Positions 23,251 through 46,304 of a stretch of DNA of 64,000 bases are shown in pieces; positions within the stretch are counted from its first letter, which is position 1; each line of letters opens with the position of its first letter. A model generated the notes under the pieces. It was not told where the DNA came from. It ran no database searches and saw only the letters and a list, made by a program, of their open reading frames with translations. A program made the translations under genes and the position numbers. Source of the DNA: Amoebidium appalachense (Eukaryota; Ichthyosporea); contig CAVNZM010000016.1 of the NCBI GenBank assembly GCA_963693365.1, positions 1,612,001 to 1,676,000 on the forward strand. The letters run 5' to 3'.

Positions 23251-25001
23251 TTCGGTCCCCCTGCTCCACAATATTAGCAACCAACTCCCCCTCAAAGCCC
23301 CTTGATTTAGAACGTGACAAGGAATTTCAAAAGTGAAACCGTTTCTATTGCACATCAAAAACTGATGGGCCGCGCGCCCTCCTCGCTAGGCATGATCAGA
23401 CCCAATCACGTAATGCCCATCCCTCCCCCACCCTACATGCACACTGCTAATTCAGAAGCAAAGGGCCAACAAACAAAGCATACAACCAACCACCAATACG
23501 ATAGCTCTCACCCACTGACCGTGCACCCCAGGCCAACAGTCGTTCACATACCTGCCGCGTCCGATGCCCCCCTCCCCCCCCTCCCCCCTCCCCCCCCACC
23601 CCCCTCCTCCTCCCCCCGCTACCCCCTCCCCCCCCCCCCCCTCCCCCCACCACCACCACCATTCTCCGAGTCATCCACGTACCTGCAGGGATTCCAGCTG
23701 CTCGAGGTGTTGCATCTCCTTACAAAATCCCTCAATCTCAGGCATCTTGTGCCAAACTTGACTGGCCTTGTAGCAGACCTTTGTGACTCTCTGCTGCCAT
23801 ACGGTTTTGTCCGGATAAGACTGCCCGACGGTGACAGCCTGATGGTCTGAGCAGAGCAGGAACGATTACATGTTGCAATCCAGCAAGGCCACGGTTTTGG
23901 CATTTGGCATCAGGCTCAGCAAACGCTCCACGAAGAACCGCTGAGCCTCAACGATCTCATCGTCCATGTCTTCGGTGCCCTGGACGGTCATGTGTTGCAC
24001 GGTGCTGATGTCCACCAACCCCAACCCTAGTTTTTCGCCTCCTCCTGGTACTTGGGTGCGGTCATCCCCTCCGTGAACACCACTGTAAGGGCTTCCGTCC
24101 GCACCTTTTTGGCTGATGCGACCGGATGATCTGTTCGTAGGCGTATCGGTAGTCGGCAGGACCTGGCCAGATAATACTTGGCATGATCTCTGGGTCATTG
24201 GTGTGCATGTGTACGAAAGTTAGGCGAACTTCCACGCTTTTGCGTGCATGAATGATCGGGAAGGCCAACGCCATGCGGTTGGCCCCCTTGCAATCTCCAC
24301 CCGCAGTCTATTTGAGCTTTCAGGCCGTAACAGTTCACGTGCATACGCAGTAGCTGAATCTGCAGGTCGGTTTGGAGCAGCTCCTTGTTGTGGGCAAAGA
24401 ATTTGCAGGTTTGTGCCAGCGCCGCACAATCCCTCCACGTGTGTGAGGGGGAGCCCCCCGGACGGAAAGGGGGGCCCAGGAAGGTGGAGGTGAATGTCTT
24501 GATCTTTTTTGACAAGTATGGTTCTGATTTAATGAAAGATAGTTTTAAAGAAGTGTCCTTAGGACGATGTAGCAGTCACGAATAAAGAGCTAAATATGAT
24601 GCATGTACTTTACTAAGGTTTGATACGACCCTCCCCCCCCCCCCCCCCCCCCCCCCCCCTCCCCCCCCCCCGGGCCCCAGCCTCCGGATCCCCCTCTCCC
24701 CTGACCCCTTTCCCCCCATATCTTCAGTCTTCCTTTAGCCGAATCCAATCATCGAAGTAACGAAACTTTCGGAACTAAAATCAATCTTAGCGCATCATGG
24801 CACCCTCAAAGCACAACACCACCTCAAACCCCCCCCCCCCCCCCCCCCCCCTCCCCCCACCCACCCACCGACCACCACCACCATCTCCGCCCCTCCCCCA
24901 CCATTGCCACAGCCAAATACAGGTACCGTGGACACAACCCTTTGTACAACAAAACGAAACCACCGTAGTGCCGCTCCCCTCAAATACCCATCATCAACTT
25001 C

Positions 25002-25044
<43 letters not shown>

Positions 25045-25345
25045 ACACACACACGTTCATTCTTGCTAACTCTTACTATTAAAACTACTATACCTACTAA
25101 TGGTACATAATTTATGAAAATCTTAAAAAGTGGAACGTGAAACGACAGGGAGGGGGACTTTGGGCATCTGTACCTTTAAAATTCAATAGAGGACGCTCAT
25201 CCTCTCTATTCTGGATCATCTAAACTACTCGGATCTTATTTAGGTAAACTTCCTGCCTATGTCGCCTTTTTAAGAGTGTATACAAGTCAATCAAATTAAA
25301 GTTTTGTGGCCACTTTGACTCTTCGTTTTGACCTAGCAATGACGA
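20239..25345 (-). pseudogene. F-box/LRR family pseudogene (copy B), five exons
   Basis: Parts in transcription order: a relic of the first exon near 25311, where copy C has ATG-GCC-ACA but this copy has GTG-GCC-ACA and soon a stop; exon 23683-about 24530 with the F-box-like WRDCAALAQTCKFFA; exon 22429-22811 with LRRs (LRELKLFLPGV, LTGLKELTLVTYND); exon about 21200-21725 with the same LRR block as copy A; and a last exon 20239-20301 ending DEAH and TGA. Splice sites are mostly intact, for example CTGCAG|GTACGT at 23683 and CACACAG acceptors. The frame is not: three shifts in the F-box exon fall at a G5 run and two A5 runs, one lies in the second LRR exon, an in-frame TAG at 21432 interrupts the third, and its donor is lost. 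F-box/LRR proteins normally recruit substrates to SCF ubiquitin ligases. Confidence 0.8.
20340..21165. repeat. (TG)n, G-run and T-run cluster inside pseudogene B
   Basis: This is the intron between the last two exons of copy B. GT-rich DNA (20338-20660) and a (TG)n tract (about 20874-20990) read as CA in the direction of the gene. G runs lie at about 20611-20636 and 21062-21085. Confidence 0.85.
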
Positions 25346-25960
25346 AATCCAGTGATAAGAAACCATCAAACTGAAGTCAAGCTTTTTAGAACCGAAAGAA
25401 GCTTTTGAGAGCGATGTAAATATTTAAGTGCACCCTTTTCACATATTCGGAGAGCACAGAATACGAAATACGTGCCGTTCATTAGATTTAGAGAAAGTAT
25501 AAGTTTTTGGTTATAAGACAGTTGAAAAGTTAGCTTGAAAACTGTGAATGAGAGGGATTTTTTCTCGCCTGTTTTCAAAAACCAGACACTTGGAAGGCCG
25601 AAATGTCTGATAAATTTACACAGCATAATTCAACTTGAAGACCAATTCATATACGTTGAGCTGCCAAGGATAAACCTTTCAAAAACCAATTTATTTATAT
25701 GTTTTTCTGCCGATTTAAACCTTTTGGATAGCTACCTAAAGGGGAACGAAAAAAGAAACCAGAAATCTTTGAAACGCAAGTGAATGCTGTCGGACTCGAG
25801 AGGGGCCCTTTTCGGTATTTCGTTCTCGAGTTACACGAGTATCACCGACTAGCCAATCAAAACCTTTGAGAACGATACAAACCCAAATTAGGCAAAAAGA
25901 GTAACCAAATAGGGGGGTTTACGCTGTTTACTCGAGGCAAAGAGAAACCAGTCTCAGGTA
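25346..25960 (-). promoter_or_regulatory. Former promoter/5' UTR of pseudogene B
   Basis: Read on the minus strand, this stretch matches the upstream region of copy C (44940-45428) in several ordered blocks: TTTTGATTGGC, AATCCCTCTCATTCA against CATCCCTCTCATTCA, TTCTGTGCTCTC followed by GAATATGT, and AAAACGAAGAGTCAAAG against AAAACAAAGAGTCAAAA next to the start codon. The duplication therefore included the promoter. TTGATTGGC contains an inverted CCAAT box, conserved in both copies. Confidence 0.65.
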
Positions 25961-26097
25961 TGGGGGAGGGTTTTGCTCGGAATATCCCCTCAGCGGTATA
26001 TCATGAACACGTACATAGATGTCGGGTGATGACTATATATCAGGGTTTACTTTCTCTACGAGACACCATAAAGACTACAAGGAGAAATCAATTAGTT

Positions 26098-26107
26098 GGG
26101 GCTCCCC

Positions 26108-26148
<41 letters not shown>

Positions 26149-26157
26149 GGGCTCCCC
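26098..26157. repeat. T36 run flanked by 10-bp direct repeats
   Basis: GGGGCTCCCC occurs at 26098-26107 and again at 26148-26157, on either side of a 36-base T run plus AAA. The arrangement looks like a target-site duplication around an oligo(A) insertion read on the minus strand. The T run lies about 80 bases beyond the stop codon of the reverse transcriptase on its 3' side. Confidence 0.7.
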
Positions 26158-26179
26158 TGGGACACTCGGTATCAGCTGG

Positions 26180-26222
<43 letters not shown>

Positions 26223-28170
26223 TGCGCTATAATTTTGTAGTGATGTGTTTCTCAAGCCAATCAATACATCTAATAAACAGGTCGTAGTTACGCGTGTTTA
26301 GTATAAAATCAAGGATGTTGTAATGTACAGGTAGGCTATCTTTCTGGGTGTCTGTTGTGAATGTGACGTGTGGGTGTTGCGGTATTATGTGGTCTATCAA
26401 ACTACATTTGGCGATACATGACCGGTTAAACTGGTGTGTGTGTGTGTTGTTTGGGCATGCAAATGATGCCACCTTATACTTATTAGATCTCCACTGTATA
26501 GCACGTGTACAGTAAAAGCGTGGTAATTGATCAATAATACCATCAGCTAGAGAAAGACCAGTTCTACAGGAAGGTAATATGTATTTAGGTGTTATACATT
26601 TGCGAGTGCCATATTTGGCAATATGGTTGAGGCGGTCAGTATATATAAAACGAGACATAAGGCTTAGTTTTTCAAGGTGTATGCTTTCATCGGGTCTAGT
26701 GTCGTGTGGTATCTTTTTCCATTTGTTATATTGCGTGATTATCTTGTGATTGTGTACATGTTTAATAAGTAAGTGGCAGTCCAAAGTCACACACACACTA
26801 TTGCGGGGTTTATTTGTATTTGTGCCCAGGGGAGAAGGGGAGAGAGAGGGGAGGAAAGAGGGGAGGAAAGAGGGGAGAGGTGAGGAGGGGACAGGTCGGA
26901 TAGAGAAGAGAGGGTGGGAGGGCAAATACTTCTTTAAGCGGCTTATGTGCTTATTGAATTTCAGCGCGAGATAGGATACTCTAGCAGCTATTGGGACCAG
27001 ACCATATATCGAGAGCGTTACAGGCCCAGGTTTACAACAGTTGTTAGATAGAAAGGAGGCAACTTCTGCTTCAAGGAAATTTGCCAAGGGTTTAAGCGCT
27101 CTAGTTCTCTCTTTCTTGATCCAAGCGGCGAGAAGGGGTAAACCATATTCACATGCCGGGAAGACAAAAGTGCGAATAAATGTAAGTCTAATAGAAGGAT
27201 GGAGGGGTGTGTCTTTAAAAATATTAGCCGAGAAGAAAGCTAACCGCTTACGAGCCAACTCTACCCTCTTTTCGACCATATGGGGAAACATAACACCAAC
27301 AGAATCAACCGGAACACCAAGATATTTGTATTCTGGAACTATAGGTACAGGTTTAGATGATAATGTAAATGTTTGTAAATTGTTAGCTATATCAGGTACA
27401 AGAACGCCACATTTGTCTATGTTAAGGATCATAAGGTTTGCCTTGCTCCACTCTGACACTACATCGAACAATCTTTGCAGGCGTCTAGGGGTACGGGCAA
27501 GGAGGGACAGATCATCAGCATAGAGAAGTGCAGGCGGAAAGTTATTAATAGGGTCATCGTTTTCGGCGTAAATCTTGACAGCCAAATCATCTATAAATAG
27601 GTTAAACAAAAAGGGGCTAAGCAATGAACCCTGCAAGAGACCTCTAGTACGAGCAAAACCATATGAAAGATGCCCATTAACCACAGCTCTACCATAGGTT
27701 TGAGACAAGAGTGCTTCTAACAGAACACCAATGCAGTGTGGTACACCCCGTGCAGCAAGCTTTTCCCATAGGAGACCAGGGGAGACAGAATCGTAAGCAG
27801 TTTTCCAATCAATAAAGCCAACATATCGTGCACCAACTTGCATAGAATCGTGCAGTGCCATTATTTGAACATAACATGAATTGTTCTTACGAAAAGCGGA
27901 TTGGCATGGGTGTATGTGAAGAATAGATTGAAACCTAGGGTGATGTGCAAATAACCTAAGTAAGCAAGCTTCAAAGAATCTACGAACAACCTGGGTTAGT
28001 GTAATGGGGCGAAAGGATGATATGGGGCCCTCAGAGTCCTTCTTAACTATGGGGATCACTAAGGTATCTAACCAAGATGACGGGACATGTCCACATTTAA
28101 CACACCAAGAAAAGAGAGAGCTTAACATGATAGTAAGATCAGGTATGTAACCAAATATAGTACGAGCCAA
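26145..28170 (-). mobile_element. 5'-truncated non-LTR (LINE-type) retrotransposon
   Basis: The segment carries one long reverse transcriptase frame, a short 3' tail with a (TG)n tract (about 26181-26218) and possibly the T36 run as its poly(A) tail. The 5' end is lost: the codon before the frame is TGA, and no endonuclease domain or first frame is found in the following 500 bases. 5' truncation is the usual outcome of target-primed reverse transcription. The element lies between pseudogene B and the region upstream of PIG-X. Its base composition is more AT-rich and more even than the surrounding DNA. Confidence 0.85.
26227..28170 (-). CDS. Reverse transcriptase of a LINE-type element, N-terminally truncated
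   Basis: An intact frame of 647 residues has no ATG at its head; it begins after a stop and the first internal Met is near residue 15. RT motifs in order: an IPIVKKD...SSFRPITL segment (about 39-58), motif A FIDWKTAYDSV (about 119-129, catalytic D121), motif B GLLQGSLLSP (about 177-186) and motif C LLYADDLSLL (about 215-224, D219-D220). A thumb-like region follows, then a Pro/Ser-rich insert around residue 440 and a C-terminal part rich in Cys and His. All catalytic aspartates are present and there is no frameshift, so the copy is young or recently inactive. It cannot move on its own without an endonuclease. The exact LINE clade cannot be told by eye. Confidence 0.95.
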   Translation of the reverse strand: MARTIFGYIPDLTIMLSSLFSWCVKCGHVPSSWLDTLVIPIVKKDSEGPISSFRPITLTQVVRRFFEACLLRLFAHHPRFQSILHIHPCQSAFRKNNSCYVQIMALHDSMQVGARYVGFIDWKTAYDSVSPGLLWEKLAARGVPHCIGVLLEALLSQTYGRAVVNGHLSYGFARTRGLLQGSLLSPFLFNLFIDDLAVKIYAENDDPINNFPPALLYADDLSLLARTPRRLQRLFDVVSEWSKANLMILNIDKCGVLVPDIANNLQTFTLSSKPVPIVPEYKYLGVPVDSVGVMFPHMVEKRVELARKRLAFFSANIFKDTPLHPSIRLTFIRTFVFPACEYGLPLLAAWIKKERTRALKPLANFLEAEVASFLSNNCCKPGPVTLSIYGLVPIAARVSYLALKFNKHISRLKKYLPSHPLFSIRPVPSSPLPSFLPSFLPSLSPSPLGTNTNKPRNSVCVTLDCHLLIKHVHNHKIITQYNKWKKIPHDTRPDESIHLEKLSLMSRFIYTDRLNHIAKYGTRKCITPKYILPSCRTGLSLADGIIDQLPRFYCTRAIQWRSNKYKVASFACPNNTHTHQFNRSCIAKCSLIDHIIPQHPHVTFTTDTQKDSLPVHYNILDFILNTRNYDLFIRCIDWLEKHITTKL

Positions 28171-28717
28171 TCACAAAGCGCCACGCTGCTACATGCACAA
28201 GTAGCACAACGTCACATGGCACGCATAGATCAGGCTTTCCAAGGATCCGGAACTTCAAGTTCACAGTTACTTTGATCGCCTTTTGCAAATCTTTTGGTGC
28301 GTGTAATTAAAAAATGAGAAAAGGCTGCACCTCTAATAGAATATATACCCTTTTATATTTCCTTAGGATTATATATTTCTATACATACCATGGCACAGTC
28401 TGAGGGCCCGACGAGGCTCGAGCTCCGCCGTCTCCGAGCACCGTATGATAGACCGCCTTGATTTCCCGCCAAAAATGATCATTATGATTGGCTCATCTAG
28501 CACCACCATGAAAATGGAACAGCATTTTCTAACTAGCCCGGGTTGGAACTCTGGTCACCTACGTTTGGCCGGCCATGGCCTAACTTATTCCGAACTCAGC
28601 TCGAGCTCAAGATAGCGTATTCACCTTTAGCTACGAACTACACTGTAAAGCCATAAATAATACCCATATATTGCCAAATAAATAGAACAGGGTCGTACTT
28701 AAAGGTGTGAAACAAGA
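28171..28717. other. Unique intergenic sequence
   Basis: No open frame or RNA gene was recognised. GCTCGAGCTC-like motifs occur twice, near 28416 and 28597. The sequence looks ordinary in composition. Confidence 0.5.
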
Positions 28718-29195
28718 ATGCAGTCCTCATCAAACCTACACGTTGTGAGTGAATCCTTGCCACTACAGTCGGATGCAACGAGCACAAGTAAGAATCTGTG
28801 TGGCATGTGCCCTATACGTGACTTCGAAAGCTTTTGTAGCCATTACGCTACCATATGCACTTGGCCCAGCCGGCGCCTCCTCTCCGCCTCCCCTCCCTTC
28901 TCGCCCTCTCCCTGCTTCGCCCCCCTGGCGTCTAATCTAGATATTTCTGCTAGCTTCCTCTCCAGACGAAGCAGTTTTAACGTTTTGACTTTTCTTTGTC
29001 TGGCAGAGCGAAACATTTCCCCCCCCTCACTTTTGGCTTTTACGTCTCAAAAACAAGATGTCTTTTACTTGACAAAGTCCGGCACGCTGTGGAAATGCAC
29101 GACCAACCTTTTGTTCTGTGAAGTTGGCACATTACGGAAGTTCAGCTGCACGCTTTTGCCCTTGGTTCGCTTGAGAAGGAGACTGTCTCTTCACA
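28718..29195 (+). CDS. Unassigned open frame, possible 5' exon(s)
   Basis: A frame with a true ATG at 28718 stays open for about 160 codons until it runs into a (CA)n tract. It is Ser/Leu-rich and resembles no family I know. Good donor-like sites occur inside it (ACAA|GTAAGA at 28791/28792 and GTT|GTGAGT at 28744/28745), and an acceptor-like TCTGGCAGAG lies near 29008. It could be a short first exon of the downstream PIG-X gene, but there is no proof, and chance openness is possible in such C/T-rich DNA. Confidence 0.2.
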
Positions 29196-29277
29196 CACAC
29201 ACGCACGCACGCGTGCGCGCGCACACACACAAACACACACACAAACACACACACACACACACACGCACACACGCACG

Positions 29278-29324
<47 letters not shown>

Positions 29325-29979
29325 ACTCACACACACACACACACACACACAAAATTACACCACCTCCTCTCTTTCTCTCCCCACTCCTCCTCGCTCCCTC
29401 TCTTTGCCCCCTCCTTGCCCTCTCCCTCTCCCTCTCCCTCTCCCTCGCTCCCCCCCCCCCCCCCCCCCCCTCCCCCCACCCTCTCCCCCCTTACTATCTA
29501 TCTATATCCCTTTCTCTCCCCCCCCCCCCCCCCCCCCCTCTCCCACCCTCTCACCCACACCTTTTCTCACACATTTCTCTCCCTCCGTCTCTCAATTTCC
29601 TTTCTCGTCACCTCCCTCCGCTCTCTACCCTTTCTCTTCTCTTCACCCCCCTCGATACTTAACTCTTCAACCCCTTTCCTTTACGGCCTTGCCCCCCCCC
29701 CCCCCCCCCCCCGCCCCCCAGTTTTCTCTCCTTCCATCCCTCTCTCCGTTCCCTCCCCCTAATTCCCACCCCCCGCCGTCACCCCCCTCTCTTTGCTCTC
29801 TTTCTCCCTTCCCCCTCCCTCTCCTCTCTCTCCAGCCCCCTCCCTCACTAGTTGTTTCTCTTTTTCTCCCTCTCCCCCTCCCCTTTCCCCATACCTCCCT
29901 CCCTCTCCTTCTCCTTCTCCCTCCTGCCCTCGTTCTCTCTCTTCTCCCCCTCCCCTCCCTTCCCCCCTCCTCTACCCCT

Positions 29980-30075
<96 letters not shown>

Positions 30076-30519
30076 CCCCCCCCCCCCCCCCCCCCCCCCT
30101 TTTCCCTCTCCCTCCCACTCCCCCTCTCAATTTCGTCCCCCCTTTCTCCCCCGCCCTCTCTTTCTACCCTTCGTCCCCCCCCCCCCCCCCCCCCCCCCTT
30201 CACCCCCTTCCCCTTTTCCCCTCCCCCCCCCCCCCCCCCCCCCCCCCCCTTCACACACACACACACGCGCGCGCGCCCTTCTACCGCCACCATTGTTTCA
30301 TTGCTCGTCCCTTTCACATTGTTCCATCCTTTTTCCTCCCTTCCCATATCATCCCCGCCTTTTTTCCCTTCCTTTGCCGTGGGATCACTATCTTCCCGCC
30401 TTTACTAGTTATTCGTTCCTTTTGCGCGTACGTTTGTACACTCTACAATACTCTTCTGATACCCTTTTTTGGCCTCCTTTCGTTCCAACAGGACTTATCC
30501 ATACATAATATCATCCCTC

Positions 30520-30554
<35 letters not shown>

Positions 30555-30560
30555 GCCCCC
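29196..30560. repeat. CA tract followed by 1.2 kb of C/T-rich low-complexity DNA
   Basis: (CA)n at about 29196-29351 is followed by CTCTCC repeats, C runs and a pure (CT)n tract at about 29990-30072. Pro/Ser/Leu-rich frames on the plus strand and Gly/Arg/Glu frames on the minus strand are repeat translations. Confidence 0.9.
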
Positions 30561-31754
30561 CTCCCCAACTGCCCCCCTCCCCCTCATCCCCTTCTCTTTT
30601 CTTTCTTTTTTCCTTGCTGACCGGAATTTCCTCCTTGATCGATTAAGTTCTGTAGTTTCACCCACCGTTACTTATTTCTTCATCTTCTGTCCCAAAAATC
30701 TCGTTTTTTACTTAGCACGGCTGGAGAGACGAAGGTATCACATGGGTAGGAGCATACGCAAGCACTTTTTGAATGTGCTGTCGCTGACACTTACTAGGTG
30801 GTTTTTTCACGTGTGTGAGAGCATGTGTTTCTCGAGATTACTTTCGTTGTTGCGCTTGTGGTTTTGTCGGGGGGTTTTTTTTTTACTCCTCCAACAAGCT
30901 GGATTTTGGTGAAACAATTCCGCACTAAAAGTGTGGCCGGCACATTTTTTACTTGGCAACTTGACTGAATATTCCATGGAGATCTGTGGATAACCAGAGT
31001 TAGGTCTCCGGTCGTTCTTTCTCACCCCCCCCTCTCCCCTTCCCTCTTCTTGTGTGTATCTGTGTGTGCATGCGGTTTGTTTTTGTGCATGCTTGTTTGT
31101 GTATGTGCGTGTGGGTGTGCCTAGGTTGGTGTGTGTGTGTGTTGGGGGGGTGGGTGGGGGGGTGGGGAAGGGTTTGACGATGGTTTTGGTGTATGTGGGG
31201 GGGGAGGGGGGGGGGGAGGATGAAGAGAAAGCCAGGGGAGGTGGATGAATTTATGAGAAAGCCATTAAAATTTATGGCCATCAAAAAAATTCTCGGGTGG
31301 GTGTTTTCCTATCTAACAGGTATTTTTCCTCTGCAGTCGTAACAAAGGGCCGTCCGTTTCTGGTCGAATGGCAGCATGCAACACACCCACCCTCATCAGG
31401 CAACCCCCCCCCCCCCCCCCCCCCCCTCCCCCCTGATTATTGCCCCCCCCCTCCCCCCCCCCTCCCCCCCCCCCCCCCCTTGTTCCTTCCCCGTTGTCTT
31501 GCCTTTACATGTGATCTCCTTAGGAGTGTGTGTGGCTGGTTTGCTGCAGGCAGGCATCTCCCCCTCCCTCCCTCCGTCCCCACCTACCCCCCCTCCCCCC
31601 CCCCCCCCCCCCCCCCCACCCCCCCCTTCCCCCCGTTAATGTGATCCGCCATAATCGGTAAAGTTCAATATAGTGTGTGGGTGGATGGGTGGGTGGTTTG
31701 GCGGGTGGGAGTGCGTGTGCGTGCGTGTGTGTGCGTGCATTGTGTGTGTGTTAT

Positions 31755-31794
<40 letters not shown>

Positions 31795-31814
31795 ACGGTG
31801 TGTGTGTGTGTCAC

Positions 31815-31860
<46 letters not shown>

Positions 31861-31880
31861 ACGGTGTGTGTGTGTGTCAC

Positions 31881-31927
<47 letters not shown>

Positions 31928-32396
31928 CGGTGGTGTATGCATCGGGGGGGGAGGGGGGAGAGGGGCTTCTATTGCTAGGTTATGTTTTCCGATTAGGGAT
32001 GTTAGTTTTGATCGTAGGCAATTTATTTACCCATGTCACCTGCCGAACAAATACCCATTTACCCCTTCCCTGCCGGTGTCTAACCCTCTGCAGTGTAAAG
32101 CGTTAGTGGCTTTCACACACACGCACACTGTTGACCCGCACAACAGGCGCACACGTGCGTACCACACGCATGCACAGATGCTCATGCGCTGGTGCACTTC
32201 GCTACACCACCTCCTGCATTACTCACCAGCAACACACGTACACGTGTACGCGCCCACACACACACACGCACACGCACGCGTATGCACGTGTGTGCGCGCA
32301 GGCGTGGGCACACACACACACACACACAAAAAGATAGAGGGAAATGGAGAGAGAGAGACCCACACACACATACACACACAGATACACACACACAGA

Positions 32397-32427
<31 letters not shown>

Positions 32428-32589
32428 CAGTGCCTGTGTTCTACTAGGTCGTTCGAACATGTTATACTTGCATATTGGATTGCTTGGTTTCCTCGTCTTT
32501 TTCTTGTCCTGTTCTTTCTTTCTTTTTTTTTTTTTTCTTCTTCCCCCGCTCTTCTTCGGCGTGTAAGGGAGGGGGGGGGGGGGGGGGGG
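30561..32589. other. Mixed sequence with C runs and (TG)n; no confident exon
   Basis: A possible exon at about 31341-31402 (acceptor CTCTGCAG, encoding TKGRPFLVEWQ) lacks a normal donor. A large (TG)n block with CACGG interruptions spans about 31747-31925, and CA-rich DNA spans 32115-32430. A T-rich tract (about 32519-32540) just before the PIG-X frame could be the end of an intron, so the true PIG-X start may lie somewhere in this stretch. Confidence 0.45.
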
Positions 32590-44271
<11,682 letters not shown>

Positions 44272-44743
44272 GGGGAAATGAAAGTGACAAACGCCATATT
44301 GAGGAACGAATGAATGGGGGCTGAAGAAGGGGGGAGGGGGGAGGGGGGGGGGAGGGGGTCACATGTGCTCCAAGCTAGTTCTTCTTCAGCTGGCAAACAA
44401 AGTCACTAGGGCTGAGTGTTAGGCGTTACAACGCTCGAAAATACTCATTCGCAACACCAAAAATCAACGATGGACATGGTAGAGATATCTGGGAACTGAG
44501 TCCTCACCAAGCCCTCAAATCACCCTGAAGCTAGCTAGGCGTTAGTATGCAGAACACGATGGTCCATTTTCTTGTTGGTGCTCGATACGCCAATCATTTT
44601 GAGTATTATGGCGGGAAATCTGCCCCGCCTGAGGCTCCCCGCCAGCAGCTCCCCGGCCGGCCGAACGGAGCCAATTATAGGCCGAACGGAGTTATTTTTG
44701 AACCAGGGATGTGTACTGTAGACATCTGATAAATAGACATTTT

Positions 44744-44790
<47 letters not shown>

Positions 44791-44939
44791 GTGCTGTTAA
44801 TTAAGACATTTTTCCTTTTTTTGCAATAATGTACTGTACGTGTGACATAAGGAGCGTGCAATGTTTTTTTCATGTTGACGGCGTACGGCCACACCTGGGC
44901 CACATATTAGCTTGAATGGGAATGCGTCATTTTTAGCTT
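44272..44939. other. PIGX 3' flank; no further gene
   Basis: G-rich DNA follows the stop at 44325-44358. A T12-G38 block lies at 44740-44790. The rest is ordinary sequence between two genes on the same strand. Confidence 0.5.
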
Positions 44940-45428
44940 AATTTGGAAACACAGCGCTTTTTGATTGGCCGTCTTCGGATATCGTGACATCAAAGAGCGT
45001 GTCAGTGCACATGGAGTGTCAGACTCAAAACACGTGATAATGAACAAAAGACGAGAAAAAAATCCTCCTCACTCACAACTTTGGATTGCGTACGCGTTAT
45101 CAGCAGAGATTTCTTTGTTCCACAAAGAAAGGTGTAATTTTTTCGGGCATTTTCCGAAGGTCTGTGCTATCAGTTTTCTAAGCTTCTAGTTTTAAAATTT
45201 GAAAAAAGGCGAAGAAAACATCCCTCTCATTCAAAGTTTGCAACTGCCTTCAACTACGTTCCCCAAATTTAAAGGAAGGCAAATTTCGTTTTCTGTGCTC
45301 TCGAATATGTAAAATGGTGCATTTAAGCTTACATCTATTTAGACAGACATCGGTCTTCAGGTTTCTTTTTTTTTTAAAACTTCTGTTAGATTCTTTTTTG
45401 TCTTGCCAAGCCAAAACAAAGAGTCAAA
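44940..45428 (+). promoter_or_regulatory. Promoter/5' UTR of F-box/LRR copy C, shared with copy B
   Basis: The stretch aligns in ordered blocks with the minus strand of 25346-25960. Conserved blocks include TTTTGATTGGC (inverted CCAAT), CATCCCTCTCATTCA, TTCTGTGCTCTCGAATATGT and AAAACAAAGAGTCAAAATGG at the start. Conservation between diverged duplicates suggests that these blocks mattered for expression or that the duplication is recent. Confidence 0.6.
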
Positions 45429-45552
45429 ATGGCCACAGAAAGCTCCAACAACCAAGCTGCAGCTGCCCTTGGTGAGTAAGCAGTGTGGCCCTTTTTCTTT
45501 CGAATTTGACGTGGCTTGTGGGGGAGGGTGGGGGTGGGGGGAGGAATATGCC

Positions 45553-45603
<51 letters not shown>

Positions 45604-45920
45604 GGGGGAAGTGAAGGGTGGGGGTGGGGGGGGGGCTCTGTGCCGGGGCGGGGCGCTTTCAGTGCTGCCTATGCATTTCACTGAATACACAGCGTAGTAT
45701 AATAGTAATAATCCACTTGGGAATTATTTAAGTAGCTTAACACAAAAGGACCTGGTTTTGAAAACGATCTGTGCATCCCCCTTGCTCGCACGGTATTCCA
45801 CTGTATGGATGTTCGTGCAGCTCTTAGTGAATGTCTGCCCTCTGCAGTGTATCCATATATGCATTTATCAGCAAAGTATTGATAACCGGAGAGTTAGGGG
45901 TCCGGAAGAATGAGGGGAGG

Positions 45921-45961
<41 letters not shown>

Positions 45962-46235
45962 AATGTTGAAGATTTTAGGGGAGCAGCACTACGTTTTTTT
46001 CGTTTTGTTTTAGAAGGTTGTGTAGATATTGCCTGTATTTGGTGGTGGTGGTGTTGGGGGGAGGGGAAAATGGCGAGGGGATGGGAGGGGGGGAGATTAA
46101 TATATTTAAGTTCTTATTATGCTTCGAGGGCGCATACCGTAGCGCTAGGGATGAATTTAGTTATCATTTTTACTTCAAGTTCGAGAACAGGCTTTGGCTG
46201 AAGCCATGCCGATGATGGGGGGGTGGGAGGGGGGG

Positions 46236-46236
<1 letters not shown>

Positions 46237-46302
<66 letters not shown>
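46237..46302. repeat. G66 homopolymer
   Basis: This is the longest uninterrupted G run seen in the window, about 66 bases, in the first intron of copy C. Runs of this kind form G-quadruplexes readily and are hard to replicate and to assemble, so the length shown may not be exact. Confidence 0.95.

Positions 46303-46304
<2 letters not shown>

Noticed and set aside
27041-27523. 160-codon plus-strand frame inside the retrotransposon
   Set aside because: It is antisense to the RT domain, whose catalytic motifs are intact on the minus strand.
29404-30620. Pro/Ser/Leu-rich frames up to 334 codons
   Set aside because: C/T-only DNA has almost no stop codons in the sense direction. No family resemblance and no start context.
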